From Paraburkholderia tropica (GTDB lineage: Bacteria > Pseudomonadota > Gammaproteobacteria > Burkholderiales > Burkholderiaceae), in contig NZ_FNZM01000001.1 in the NCBI RefSeq assembly GCF_900109265.1, forward strand, positions 62,001-126,000: a stretch of 64,000 nucleotides of DNA. Reading direction: 5' to 3'. The translations under genes were made by a program, and so were the position numbers. The notes beneath the pieces were generated by a model, which saw nothing but the letters and a program-made list of their open reading frames with translations, was not told the origin of the DNA and made no database searches. Below, piece after piece: positions 44,307 to 53,724 of this stretch (position 1 is its first letter; the number at the start of each line of letters is the position of its first letter).

Positions 44307-45989
44307 GTGAGCAACATCAACGTATTCCTGCGCGAAAATCTCGCGGCCGTATCCGCCAAAAATCTTCACGTCGCGCCCAACATTCCCGAAAAGAAACTGA
44401 ACAACGCCGTTAAGTCGTTCGACTATGCGGGCAGCGTCGCGCATGTCGTCGCGCTGTTCGACAACACGATGTTCGGCAGCGGGAAAGACGGTCTGCTCTT
44501 CACCGGCGAACAGCTCATCTATCGCCCCTCGTTCTCCGATCCCGTGAAGATCAACTACGCGATGATCGAGGCGGTCACTCACGAAGTCGAATTCACCGGC
44601 AGCAAGAACGACAAGAAGGTCGAGCGCGTCGATATCCGCCAGCAAGGTGGTGGCGTCGTCGCCCTCAAGGATCTGCTCGAATGCGACTACGCGGAACTCG
44701 CGCGCGTGTTGCAGGCCGCGACGCAATCGTTCGAGGACTTCACGGAAGAGGCCCAGTTCATTGCGATCAGCGAGATGAGCGAAGCGCTGAAGACGGCCTA
44801 CGTGAAGATCATCGTCAACATGGCCTATGCAAACGATGGCACGATCGACCAGCACGAGTTCGCTGAAATCCTGATGCTGATGACGCGTCTCGATCTCGAT
44901 TCCGATTCGCGCCTCGCGTTGCGCACCTATATGTCCGGCGCGGAATCGCTCGAGCCGGTTCAGGCACTGATCGGCGCGCTCGATGCAGCGGTTCCTGCGG
45001 GCCAGTTGCGCTCCGTGCACGTCTCGCTCGTCAAGGACCTGCTGAACGTGCATCTGAGCGTGGGCGGCAAGAGTCTCGCGGACTTCGGCTTCCTGCGCGA
45101 GCATCGCGCGTTGCTGCAAGTCTCCGACGAGGAGATCGACCTCGCGCTCGACGTGATCAACAACGACCGCGCGATGCTCAAGGACGATTGCACGGACGAT
45201 CAGATCGTCGCGGCCATCAAGGTGATCTCGGCGAAGGCGGCCGCCGTGGGCACGCCGCTCGCCGCCGTCTATCTCTCTGGCTCGGTCATCGGCATGTCGG
45301 CGGCCGGCATGACCTCGGGTCTCGCCGCACTCGGCATGGGCGGCGTGCTCGGCATGTCGAGCATGGCAACGGGCATTGGCGTGGCGATTCTCATCGGCGT
45401 GGGCACCTATGCGGGCGTGCGCAAGCTCACGGGTGCCAACGAGCTCACGCGCGCCAAACGCCGCGAACTGATGCTCCACGAAATCATCAAGCAGACGCAA
45501 CGCACGCTTTCGCTGCTGATCGAAGACATCAACTACCTGACGATCCGGCTCAACGGCCTGATCACCACGCAAGGCGTTCAGGACGAAAAGATTCGCAAGC
45601 TCACGATGCTGATGGCGCAAATGACCGCCGCCGGCACCGTGCTCGCAAGCCGCTCGGACGAAGTGCAAAGCAGCGCGACGAAGTTGCGTTGCGCGCAGTA
45701 CCTGGACCTCGACAAACTGCGCACGCTCACGCGCGAACCGAGCAAGGCGGACTTCCTCGACTTCATCTCGGGCTATTACGAAGCACGCGATTTCCAGGTG
45801 GAAAAGGACGGCGAAAAGCAGACGGTTTCGCGCCTTGTCATCAAGAGCGGCGTCACGACGCGCGATCTCGAGAGCCTCGCGAAAGCGTTCGAAGTGGTGG
45901 GCTATTTCAATGTCGGCGACGTGCTCAAGGGGTCGGCGCTCGACGTCGCGGGCAAGGCCAAGGATCGCCTCACCGGCATGTTCTCGTGA
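44307..45989 (+). CDS. Unknown multi-domain membrane protein: PH-like, TerB-like, Gly-rich hydrophobic core
   Basis: A 560-aa protein starting at GTG 44307 with GGAG 9 nt upstream. Residues 45-125 look like a bacterial PH domain (FDNTMFGSGKDGLLFTGEQL, IYRPSFSDPVKINYAMIEAV). Residues 150-290 resemble a TerB helical domain (AYVKIIVNMAYANDGTIDQH, then EFAEILMLM), including the acidic loop seen in that fold. Residues 310-372 are hydrophobic and rich in Gly/Ala/Met (GMSAAGMTSGLAALGMGGVL, TGIGVAILIGVGTYAGV), suiting membrane insertion. The C-terminal 180 residues are helical and soluble. The next gene overlaps by GTGA. I know no named family. Domain calls are from pattern, not a search. TerB-like proteins occur in stress and phage-defence loci, so such a role is a hypothesis. 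Confidence 0.8.
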   Translation: MSNINVFLRENLAAVSAKNLHVAPNIPEKKLNNAVKSFDYAGSVAHVVALFDNTMFGSGKDGLLFTGEQLIYRPSFSDPVKINYAMIEAVTHEVEFTGSKNDKKVERVDIRQQGGGVVALKDLLECDYAELARVLQAATQSFEDFTEEAQFIAISEMSEALKTAYVKIIVNMAYANDGTIDQHEFAEILMLMTRLDLDSDSRLALRTYMSGAESLEPVQALIGALDAAVPAGQLRSVHVSLVKDLLNVHLSVGGKSLADFGFLREHRALLQVSDEEIDLALDVINNDRAMLKDDCTDDQIVAAIKVISAKAAAVGTPLAAVYLSGSVIGMSAAGMTSGLAALGMGGVLGMSSMATGIGVAILIGVGTYAGVRKLTGANELTRAKRRELMLHEIIKQTQRTLSLLIEDINYLTIRLNGLITTQGVQDEKIRKLTMLMAQMTAAGTVLASRSDEVQSSATKLRCAQYLDLDKLRTLTREPSKADFLDFISGYYEARDFQVEKDGEKQTVSRLVIKSGVTTRDLESLAKAFEVVGYFNVGDVLKGSALDVAGKAKDRLTGMFS

Positions 45990-47482
45990 AGCGGGCCGAC
46001 TCGCTGGAAGCCGAGGCGCGAGCGATGCTCGCGCAACAGGATCAGGCCGCGCGCGCCGGCGCCAAGCTCGGCGAAATCGGTGCAACGCTCGACGCGTTGC
46101 AGCACGCGCAAAGTGCTGCAACGACGTCGCTCGACGACCTGATCGCGCAGGCCGAGCGCGCAATCGCCACCAATACGGCGCCGTCCGCAGCGGCGCATGT
46201 GCATGCCATCGTGCAATCGATCGAGATCGACATTGACGTGACCGGCACATCGCCCCATTCTTCGATCGCGCGTATCGACACGCTCGAATCGATTCGCGTC
46301 GATCGCGAGGCGAGCTGGGAAGCCTATATGGTGCAGGTCGAGTCGTATTGCGCGCGCCAGCGCGTGCAAGGCGTCGACTCGCCATTCCAGCAGCTGATGA
46401 CGCCGTCGCAGCGCGTGGCATTCGAGCGCCGCGTCGAGCAGGACTTCGCGATCAGGAACGCACGCTGCGACAAGTACGATTACATGATTGCCGGCACCTG
46501 CGGGCTGATCGGCGGACTGATCGACATTCTGCTGGTGGGCGCGCCCGGCGAAGGCCTGCTCACGCGCGCCGCGGACGACTGGACCGACTCGGCGGTGCAA
46601 AAGTTCGCGCGGCTGGTGGGTTGGAAAGGCCCGAAGGAAGGCAGCGACCCGACGCACAGCGCTATCGGTTTTCTCGAAGGCAAATACAAGGTCAATTACG
46701 ACCATCGTCACGGCGTGGATGTCGGCGGTGCGTTCAAGATGAGCACGAAGAACCACCACATCAAGAGTCTTGGACACTCGCCCGATCTGGTCGGATTGTT
46801 CTTCTCCATTCTCGATCAGTTTTGCAGCACCGCGCATTTCGTTTCCGACGGAAAGCTCATTTCCATCGACACGGATACGTTCGAATTGCGGGGCGGCACG
46901 TTCGCGGCGAAGCTGTTCGCCGGCTTTGCGAACTGGCTCGGCCATTTGTTTTCGGACGTCGCCGGGTCGTCGGGAGCGCAAGGCCGCGGCTCGGGCATTC
47001 CGATTCCGTTTTACTCGCTGCTGCAATTCGTGAACGTCGGCGAATTCGGCCAGCACCGGCAGACATTCGCCACCGTGGCGGTGCAGGTATTCGAACGCGG
47101 CTACGATATGCGGCACGGGATTGCCATGTCAATTCCGGTGATCGTCGCCGAACTCTTCACGCGGCTCGCCTGGACCGTCAAGCAGCGTTGCTATCACGAG
47201 CGTCCGTGGCGCGAATGCCTGCCGGTCTCGAACGCTCCTGAGTTGCGGCGCATGTTGCTGGTCGCGCACGGCACGCTATGCATCGTCGATGCCACCGATG
47301 CCGGTCTGCGCTCGGGCGGTGAAATGATCCAGTTCCTGCTGCGCAGCAATCTGATCGCCTGGGCGCGGTTCGGCTCGCTCGCGTTGCGCGAGGTGCTCGC
47401 GCTCGTTCGGGAAGGGCAACTGGATCATGCGGCTGTCGACGAATACCTCGACGCGGAATATCGGCGCATGCTCGTTGCGTAA
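45986..47482 (+). CDS. Unknown membrane protein with conserved His/Asp signature, coupled to the TerB-like gene
   Basis: A 498-aa protein starting at GTG 45986, overlapping the previous stop (GTGA). Residues 1-60 form an Ala-rich coiled coil (ADSLEAEARAMLAQQDQAAR). A membrane segment follows at 165-185 (DYMIAGTCGLIGGLIDILLV). Then comes a signature region: STKNHHIKSLGHSPDLVGLF (residues 253-272) and NWLGHLFSDVAGSSG (316-330). The spacing of HH, HSPD and GHxxSD resembles membrane-bound metal-dependent hydrolases of the YdjM/DUF457 type, so a metal site is possible. Residues 335-430 contain further hydrophobic segments. No catalytic role is proven. The strict coupling indicates that it acts with the TerB-like protein. 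Confidence 0.8.
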   Translation: MKRADSLEAEARAMLAQQDQAARAGAKLGEIGATLDALQHAQSAATTSLDDLIAQAERAIATNTAPSAAAHVHAIVQSIEIDIDVTGTSPHSSIARIDTLESIRVDREASWEAYMVQVESYCARQRVQGVDSPFQQLMTPSQRVAFERRVEQDFAIRNARCDKYDYMIAGTCGLIGGLIDILLVGAPGEGLLTRAADDWTDSAVQKFARLVGWKGPKEGSDPTHSAIGFLEGKYKVNYDHRHGVDVGGAFKMSTKNHHIKSLGHSPDLVGLFFSILDQFCSTAHFVSDGKLISIDTDTFELRGGTFAAKLFAGFANWLGHLFSDVAGSSGAQGRGSGIPIPFYSLLQFVNVGEFGQHRQTFATVAVQVFERGYDMRHGIAMSIPVIVAELFTRLAWTVKQRCYHERPWRECLPVSNAPELRRMLLVAHGTLCIVDATDAGLRSGGEMIQFLLRSNLIAWARFGSLALREVLALVREGQLDHAAVDEYLDAEYRRMLVA

Positions 47483-47488
47483 ACGCCG

Positions 47489-47522
47489 CGCGGCGCGCCG
47501 GTTGTAGAGCCGACGCGCCGCG
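47489..47522. terminator. Terminator hairpin between the TerB-like locus and mhpC
   Basis: The 13-bp arms CGCGGCGCGCCGG/CCGACGCGCCGCG have one mismatch and an 8-nt loop. They lie between convergent stops at 47482 and 47540. There is no T tract. Confidence 0.6.
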
Positions 47523-47539
47523 ACTCGCGCATTGCAGCC

Positions 47540-48424
47540 TCAATGCGCGAGAAAATCCACCACCATGCGATTGAACGCGTCCGCATGTTCCCATTGCGCC
47601 CAATGGCCGCAACGATTGAACACGTGCAGCTGCGCGTTCTGCATGCCCGCAAGCAGACGCAGCCCCGTATCCATCGGCACGAAGCGGTCGTCGCGGCCCC
47701 AGATCACCAGCGTGGGCGCGGCGATTTCGCCCAGACGCGGACCATAATCGTTGAACTGCTTCGGATTCGCCGCGAGGCTCTTCACGAAATTCTCGAGGTG
47801 ATCGCGGCGCGCGAGCATATTGTCCAGACGCGCCTGCATCAGGTCCTCGGTCAGCGCGCTCGCATCGTAGACGAACACGTTCATCATGCGCTTGAGGTTC
47901 TCGATGGTCGGCTCGCGATACAGCCCTTGCAGCAGTTTGATGCCTTCGGTGGGCATCGGCGCAAAGTTGCTCGGACCGCCCGTGCCGCCGCCCATCAGCA
48001 CGAGTTTGCCCACGCGCTGCGGATTGCCGAGCGCGAACGCCACCGCGCTATGGCCGCCCATCGAATTGCCGAGAATATGCACGCGCTCGATATCGAGCGC
48101 GTCGAGCAGGCCTTTAAGAATACGGCCATTGAGTTCCGAACGCGAGGTCGTGCAGACGATCGGATCGCTTTTGCTCCAGCCCGGGCAGTCCATCAGGATC
48201 ACGCGATAGCCCGCCGCCACGAGGGGTTCGACATTGCGATTGAAGTTGGCCCAGCCGCTCGCGCCGGGGCCCGAGCCGTGCAGCATCACCACCGTTTCGC
48301 CGTTCGCGTTGTCGTTCGGCGCGCCGGTGTCGTTATAGTGAATCCGCAGCGTTTGATCGCCGTCTTTCACGTTCGCGAAGCGGCTCGTCGCGGTTTCCGT
48401 AATCGCTGATGCAGTTGCAGTCAT
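47540..48424 (-). CDS. mhpC: 2-hydroxy-6-oxonona-2,4-dienedioate hydrolase
   Basis: A 294-aa alpha/beta hydrolase that cleaves the ring-fission product of 3-(2,3-dihydroxyphenyl)propionate. It has the oxyanion region [20 protein letters not shown], the nucleophile serine in [16 protein letters not shown], the catalytic Asp in [13 protein letters not shown] and the catalytic His in [12 protein letters not shown]. Length matches the MhpC/BphD family. The ATG at 48424 was chosen over an earlier in-frame start. It is the last gene of the mhp operon. Confidence 0.93.
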   Translation of the reverse strand: MTATASAITETATSRFANVKDGDQTLRIHYNDTGAPNDNANGETVVMLHGSGPGASGWANFNRNVEPLVAAGYRVILMDCPGWSKSDPIVCTTSRSELNGRILKGLLDALDIERVHILGNSMGGHSAVAFALGNPQRVGKLVLMGGGTGGPSNFAPMPTEGIKLLQGLYREPTIENLKRMMNVFVYDASALTEDLMQARLDNMLARRDHLENFVKSLAANPKQFNDYGPRLGEIAAPTLVIWGRDDRFVPMDTGLRLLAGMQNAQLHVFNRCGHWAQWEHADAFNRMVVDFLAH

Positions 48425-48485
48425 GATGTTGTCCTTGCTGTAAAAGCTCGTCACGGAGAAAGCCATGCTTTCTCCGTTAAATTAG

Positions 48486-49766
48486 TTAGACACCCTGAAT
48501 TTCAGGCGATTGCTTTTCCATCGACTCTCGCCGCGCGAATCCGCCCACCACGGTCAAGGCTGCGATCGCTGCGATCACGACGAGCGGAATGCTCGACGCC
48601 ACCAGCATCGACGGGCTTTGTCCGATCGCGAACAATTGGCCGGCGACGAGCGGCCCGAGAATCGAGCCGAGCCGCCCCACCGCCACCGCCGCGCCCACGC
48701 CCGTGCCGCGCACTTCGGTCGGATACGCGTGGCCTGCGAGCGCGTAAAGCACCGACTGGCCACCCACGAGAAAGAGCCCGCAGAGCAGGCCGCCGCACGC
48801 CATCGCGGTCGCGCCGCCCGCGCTCGCGAGCGCCGCCAGCGCCACGGCGATCCCCACGTACATGCCGATCACCGTGCGCCGACGGCCGAAGCGGTCCATC
48901 ACAGTCGCGATCGTCACCGCGCCAATGCCGCCGCCGATGTTGAACATCATCAGCACGATGTTCGATTGCACGCGCGTGAGGCCGCGCGCAAGCACCATCG
49001 AAGGCAGCCAGTTCATCAGGAAATACAGCACGATCAGCGTGCCGAGATAGCTGATCCATAGCGAGATCGTCGTGCGTGCGCGACCCGCGCGCCAGAGCGC
49101 TTCGCCGATACCCGGCACCTCGTCGCGCGCGGCGCTGGAGACGCGCGATGCACGCGCCGCCACGAATTGCTGCGACTCGCGCAGGAACGCGCCGAGCAGC
49201 GGCAACATCACGATCGGCCCGAGGCCGCCGACGTAAAACACGTCGCGCCAGCTCGTCGGGCTCGCGCCGAGCATGCCGATCAGCGCCGCAATCGCCGCGC
49301 CGAACGGCATGCCGCAGTACATCGCGCCCACCGCCGTGCTGCGCTGCTGCGGACCGGCCGCTTCCGAGCACAGCGCGATCAGGTTCGGCATGGCCGCGCC
49401 GAGTCCGAGCCCCGTCATCAGGCGCGCGATCAGCAGGCTTTCGAAGTTCCAGACCAGCGTGGTCGCGAGCGAGAACACGCCGAACAGCGCGACCGACACC
49501 ATCAGCACACGCTTTCGGCCAAAGCGGTCCGCGAGCCGTCCACCGCACGCCGCGCCCGGCAGCAAGCCGATCGCGCCCGCACTGAACGCCCAGCCCATCT
49601 GCGCAACGCTCAGCGCGAACTCCTTCGCCATGCGCGGTCCCGCCACGCCCGCCGATTGCAGATCGAGTCCTTCGAGCAGCGCGATCGCAAGACACAGCCC
49701 GATCGTCACCTTGTTGCTCGCCGAACTGCCCATGCTTCCTCCAGCACCACCGATTCGCGACGTCAT
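48486..49766 (-). CDS. mhpT: MFS aromatic acid transporter, probable 3-hydroxyphenylpropionate permease
   Basis: A 426-aa major facilitator of the aromatic acid:H+ symporter type with 12 helices. Family motifs are ALLEGLDLQSAGVAGPRMAK with the membrane Asp, GGRLADRFGRKRVLMVSVAL (loop 2-3) and the matching MDRFGRRRTVIGMYVGIAVA in the second half. It lies inside the mhp operon between the aldolase and hydrolase genes, so it most probably imports hydroxyphenylpropionate. The symbol is assigned from context. Confidence 0.85.
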   Translation of the reverse strand: MTSRIGGAGGSMGSSASNKVTIGLCLAIALLEGLDLQSAGVAGPRMAKEFALSVAQMGWAFSAGAIGLLPGAACGGRLADRFGRKRVLMVSVALFGVFSLATTLVWNFESLLIARLMTGLGLGAAMPNLIALCSEAAGPQQRSTAVGAMYCGMPFGAAIAALIGMLGASPTSWRDVFYVGGLGPIVMLPLLGAFLRESQQFVAARASRVSSAARDEVPGIGEALWRAGRARTTISLWISYLGTLIVLYFLMNWLPSMVLARGLTRVQSNIVLMMFNIGGGIGAVTIATVMDRFGRRRTVIGMYVGIAVALAALASAGGATAMACGGLLCGLFLVGGQSVLYALAGHAYPTEVRGTGVGAAVAVGRLGSILGPLVAGQLFAIGQSPSMLVASSIPLVVIAAIAALTVVGGFARRESMEKQSPEIQGV

Positions 49767-49882
49767 GTGAAAAGTCTCCAAAGTTGTCTTCAGCCGATCT
49801 TGTTCGCCGGCTATGGTTTGAATATCGAATCGCCCATCGCAACAACGCCGCGTATCGCTCGATGTCGATACGCGGCGTTGCA

Positions 49883-50908
49883 TTACGGCTGACGCGCGGC
49901 GGCGCGCTGCTTCAGATCGAGCGCGACATCCACGATCATGTCCTCCTGTCCGCCCACCATTCGGCGCTTGCCCAGTTCGACGAGAATATCCACGGTTTTC
50001 AGGCCGTATTTCTTCGCCGCCACTTCCGAGTGACGCAGAAAACTCGAATACACGCCGGCATAACCGAGCGCGAGCGTTTCGCGGTCCACGCGCACCGGAC
50101 GATCCTGCAACGGACGCACGATATCGTCGGCGGCGTCCATCAGCGTGTAGAGATCGGTGCCGTGATGCCAGCCCATGCGTTCGGCCGCGGCGACAAACAC
50201 TTCGAGCGGCGCGTTACCCGCGCCGGCGCCCATGCCCGCCAGCGATGCATCGATGCGATCGCAGCCTTCTTCCACCGCGACGATCGAATTCGCCACGCCC
50301 AGCGAGAGATTGTGGTGCGCGTGCATGCCCGTTTGCGTTTCGGGTTTCAGCACCTGTTTGACGGCGCGAAAGCGATCACGCACGTCGTTCATCGTGAGCG
50401 CACCGCCCGAATCGACCACGTAAATACAGGTCGCGCCGTAGCTTTCCATCTTCTTCGCTTCGACGGCGAGATTGGCGGGCGTGGTCATATGGCTCATCAT
50501 CAGAAAGCCGACCGTGTCCATGCCGAGTTCGCGCGCATATTCGATGTGCTGCTTCGAAATATCGGCTTCCGTGCAATGCGTGGCCACGCGCACGACGCGC
50601 GCGCCTGCCTCATAAGCAGCCTTCAAATCGTGAATCGTGCCGATGCCGGGCAACAGCAGCGTGGCGATCTTCGCGTGCTGCACCACGTCCGCGACGGCTT
50701 CGATCCATTCGAGATCGCTATGCGCGCCAAAGCCGTAGTTGAAGCTCGATCCTTGCAGACCGTCGCCGTGCGCGACTTCGATCGAATCGACTTTCGCCTT
50801 GTCGAGCGCGCGTGCAATGTCCTGCACGTTCTGAATCGAGTATTGATGACGAATGGCGTGACTGCCGTCGCGCAGCGTCACATCGGAGATATAGAGTTTC
50901 TTGCTCAT
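49883..50908 (-). CDS. mhpE: 4-hydroxy-2-oxovalerate aldolase
   Basis: A 341-aa DRE-TIM metallolyase that splits 4-hydroxy-2-oxovalerate into pyruvate and acetaldehyde. The catalytic motif [20 protein letters not shown] with RDGSHA is intact, as are the metal-binding [14 protein letters not shown] and the substrate region [17 protein letters not shown]. Length is normal. It is 12 nt downstream of mhpF, its partner for channelling acetaldehyde. Confidence 0.96.
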   Translation of the reverse strand: MSKKLYISDVTLRDGSHAIRHQYSIQNVQDIARALDKAKVDSIEVAHGDGLQGSSFNYGFGAHSDLEWIEAVADVVQHAKIATLLLPGIGTIHDLKAAYEAGARVVRVATHCTEADISKQHIEYARELGMDTVGFLMMSHMTTPANLAVEAKKMESYGATCIYVVDSGGALTMNDVRDRFRAVKQVLKPETQTGMHAHHNLSLGVANSIVAVEEGCDRIDASLAGMGAGAGNAPLEVFVAAAERMGWHHGTDLYTLMDAADDIVRPLQDRPVRVDRETLALGYAGVYSSFLRHSEVAAKKYGLKTVDILVELGKRRMVGGQEDMIVDVALDLKQRAAARQP

Positions 50909-50920
50909 CGCTTGTGCTCC

Positions 50921-51871
50921 TTACGCGCCTTGCACGCTCAGCAGCGTGTGCGCCATGCGCTCGGCGGTCGCGAGCGCGGCGGACGTCATGATGTCGAGAT
51001 TGCCTGCGTAGGCGGGCAGATAATGGGCGGCGCCTTCCACTTCGAGAAACACCGAGGTTTTCAGGCCGCTGAATGTGCCGAGGCCGGGAATCGTCAACGG
51101 TGCGTTCGCCGGAATTTCGTCGAATTGCACTTTTTGTTTGAGCCGATAACCGGGCACGTAGGCGTTTACTTTCGCCACGGTGTCTTCAATCGATTTTTCA
51201 ATCGCGTCCCGGTCGGCGAGTTCGGAAAGCGTGTAGACGGTATCGCGCATCATCACCGGCGGTTCCGCCGGATTCAGCACGATGATCGCCTTGCCTTTTG
51301 CCGCGCCGCCGACCACTTCAATCGCCTTCGAGGTGGTTTCGGTGAATTCATCGATATTCGCGCGCGTACCCGGCCCCGCCGATTTGCTGCTGATCGACGC
51401 GACAATTTCCGCGTAATGCACCTTCGCCACGCGCGAGACCGCCGCCACGACGGGAATGGTCGCCTGGCCGCCGCACGTGACCATATTCACGTTGGGCGCG
51501 TCGATCTGCGCATCGAGATTCACCACTGGCACGCAATATGGACCGATCGCGGCGGGCGTCAGATCGATCATGCGAATCGACGGCTTCAGCTTGCGCAACA
51601 ACGCGTCGTTCTTCACATGCGCGCTCGCCGATGTTGCATCGAACACGAAGTCAACATCGTTGAAAACGGGCAGACGCGTAAGTCCTTCCGCACCTTCGTG
51701 CGTGGTCGCCACGCCGAGCCGCGCGGCGCGCGCGAGGCCATCGGAGTTCGGATCGATGCCGACCATCGCCGCCATCTCCAGATGCCGGCTGTTGCGCATG
51801 ATCTTGATCATCAGGTCCGTGCCGATGTTGCCGGAGCCGATAATCGCTGCCTTGAGTTTTTCGGAAGCCAT
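50921..51871 (-). CDS. mhpF: Acetaldehyde dehydrogenase (acylating)
   Basis: A 316-aa enzyme that turns acetaldehyde plus CoA into acetyl-CoA. It shows the NAD motif [20 protein letters not shown], the catalytic cysteine in [20 protein letters not shown], and [20 protein letters not shown] in the dimerisation part. Length is typical of the MhpF/DmpF type. It lies 25 nt after mhpD and just before mhpE. Confidence 0.96.
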   Translation of the reverse strand: MASEKLKAAIIGSGNIGTDLMIKIMRNSRHLEMAAMVGIDPNSDGLARAARLGVATTHEGAEGLTRLPVFNDVDFVFDATSASAHVKNDALLRKLKPSIRMIDLTPAAIGPYCVPVVNLDAQIDAPNVNMVTCGGQATIPVVAAVSRVAKVHYAEIVASISSKSAGPGTRANIDEFTETTSKAIEVVGGAAKGKAIIVLNPAEPPVMMRDTVYTLSELADRDAIEKSIEDTVAKVNAYVPGYRLKQKVQFDEIPANAPLTIPGLGTFSGLKTSVFLEVEGAAHYLPAYAGNLDIMTSAALATAERMAHTLLSVQGA

Positions 51872-51896
51872 GTTAATTCCTGTTTCGGCCTGTCAA

Positions 51897-52685
51897 TCAG
51901 GCAGTGAAAGTCGCGCGAACGCCGCCGAGGCCTTCGATCTGCGCGGTGTAGGTGCCGGGTTCCTTCACGGCGACCATCGGGCCGAGCGCGCCCGTGAGCA
52001 CCACGTCGCCGGCGCGCAGCGGCGTGCCGAGCTGCACCATGCGATCGGCGAGCCACACGGCTGCGTTGAGCGGATTGCCGAGGCACGCGGCGCCGTTGCC
52101 GCGCGAGAGCACTTCGCCGTCGCGCGACAACTCCATCGCGCACGCCGTCAAGTCGATCTGCGCGAGCGGCACGGGGCGGCTGCCGACCACGAAACGCGCG
52201 CTCGATGCGTTGTCGGCGACCGTATCGACGAAGCGAATATCCCAATCACGAATCCGGCTATCGACGATTTCGATCGCCGCGAGTGCATACGCACTCGCAT
52301 TCAGGATGTCGACGAAGGTGTGCTTTTCATGCGTGAGATCGCGTGCGAGCACGAGCGCGATTTCCGCTTCCACTTTCGGCTGGATCAGTTGCGCGAGCGA
52401 AATGGCTTCGCTGTCGCCGTGCGCCATGCTCGCGAACAGCGCGCCAAAATCGGGCTGATCCACGCCCAGCTGCTTTTGCACCGCGAGCGACGTGAGGCCG
52501 ATCTTGCGGCCCACGATGCGCTCGCCGTTCTTCACACGCAGGTCCACGTTCGCCTGTTGCACGGCATAAGCCGTGGCGATGTCGTCGAGCGCGATCTCGC
52601 CGCGCACGGGCTCGACCACGTTGCGTGTACGCTCCGCTTCGCGCAGTTGCGCGGCGAGCGTCGCGATGCGATGCTGATCGGTCAT
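51897..52685 (-). CDS. mhpD: 2-keto-4-pentenoate hydratase
   Basis: A 262-aa hydratase of the FAH-like fold that adds water to 2-hydroxypenta-2,4-dienoate. Characteristic segments are AYAVQQANVDLRVKNGERIV, GRKIGLTSLAVQKQLGVDQP, the metal site KVEAEIALVLARDL and GDVVLTGALGPMVAVKEPGT. The ATG at 52685 has AAGGAGAG upstream and is preferred to the longer ORF, which is antisense-like. Confidence 0.95.
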   Translation of the reverse strand: MTDQHRIATLAAQLREAERTRNVVEPVRGEIALDDIATAYAVQQANVDLRVKNGERIVGRKIGLTSLAVQKQLGVDQPDFGALFASMAHGDSEAISLAQLIQPKVEAEIALVLARDLTHEKHTFVDILNASAYALAAIEIVDSRIRDWDIRFVDTVADNASSARFVVGSRPVPLAQIDLTACAMELSRDGEVLSRGNGAACLGNPLNAAVWLADRMVQLGTPLRAGDVVLTGALGPMVAVKEPGTYTAQIEGLGGVRATFTA

Positions 52686-52747
52686 GCAAACTCTCCTTGT
52701 TTCTATGAATCGCGATCGATTGCTTTGATCGTTTCGATCGGCGTCGA

Positions 52748-53707
52748 TCAGGCCGCCGCACGCCATTCGCTTGCGGGCGACGCGTGCATGGCGGCGAAAC
52801 CGGCGATCCACTCGGGAATCTCGCGGTAGTAATCGAGCGACGCGCGATAGTCGCCATACGCGGCGAGCGTGCCGAACGCGGCCACCCAGGTGCGGATCTC
52901 GTGCGCCGACTTGCCGCCGTCGCGCGTGATGGCGGCGTTGGTCATGCCGTCCACCGCGGTCAGCTCGCCCGATGCGAGCTGCGCGAGAAACGCCCGATCC
53001 CATTCTGGATTGAGCGGATGCAGCGGGCTGTCGCCTTGAGAAAACGCGCGCGCCGCCGCCACGGTGCGCGCCTGACGCGCCTCGCGCGATTCGGCCGAGG
53101 GATTGCGGCCCGCGATCAAACGCTCGGCCACTTCAGGCGTCGCGCCGATCAGTTCGGGCACCGGCGGCTCATGCGAGATGCCGCCGGAACCCACCACGAG
53201 TACGCGCCGATCCGTGCGCGACAGAAAACGGCCGATCGCATCGCCGAGCAGACGCGCGCGGCGCAGCGTCGCCATCGGCGGCGCGACGGAATTGATGAAC
53301 ACCGGAATCACCGGATAGCGATCGAGACCGCCCGTCAGCACTTCGAGCGCCTGCGCGCAACCGTGATCGACCTGCATGCGATACGAAAGCGCGACGTCGA
53401 TATCGGCGGCCAGCACGTGCTCCGTGAGTTCATGCGCGAGCACCGACGGCACCGGCAAGTCGCCTGCGAGGCTCTTGAAATCGCCGATCGCCTGCGCCTT
53501 CGCGCCGATGCAGAACGGCGGCATCACATCGTAGAAAAAGCCGTTGAAGTGATCGGGCGCGAACACCACGATCAGATCGGGATTGAAGGCATCGACGCGC
53601 GCACGCGCCGCTCGACCCACGCGTTCGACTTCCTCGACCACGTCGGGACGCGGATCGAAGTAGCCGTGCAACGGCGTGTGCGAGAGACATTCGAGGTGAA
53701 TGGGCAT
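52748..53707 (-). CDS. mhpB: 3-(2,3-dihydroxyphenyl)propionate 1,2-dioxygenase
   Basis: A 319-aa class III extradiol ring-cleavage dioxygenase of the LigB type. Key features are HLECLSHTPLHGYFDPRPDV with metal-binding His, VVFAPDHFNGFFYDVMPPFC with the catalytic HFN, YRMQVDHGCAQALEVLTGGL, and SGGISHEPPVPELIGATPE. Length is normal. The ATG at 53707 is the family start; it follows mhpA by 17 nt. Confidence 0.96.
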   Translation of the reverse strand: MPIHLECLSHTPLHGYFDPRPDVVEEVERVGRAARARVDAFNPDLIVVFAPDHFNGFFYDVMPPFCIGAKAQAIGDFKSLAGDLPVPSVLAHELTEHVLAADIDVALSYRMQVDHGCAQALEVLTGGLDRYPVIPVFINSVAPPMATLRRARLLGDAIGRFLSRTDRRVLVVGSGGISHEPPVPELIGATPEVAERLIAGRNPSAESREARQARTVAAARAFSQGDSPLHPLNPEWDRAFLAQLASGELTAVDGMTNAAITRDGGKSAHEIRTWVAAFGTLAAYGDYRASLDYYREIPEWIAGFAAMHASPASEWRAAA

Positions 53708-53724
53708 GGTCGTGAGGCTCCTGC

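Noticed and set aside
43416-46421. 1001-codon minus-strand ORF across dhaK and the TerB-like locus
   Set aside because: It crosses two well-supported genes on the opposite strand or in another frame; its product is Arg/His-rich noise.
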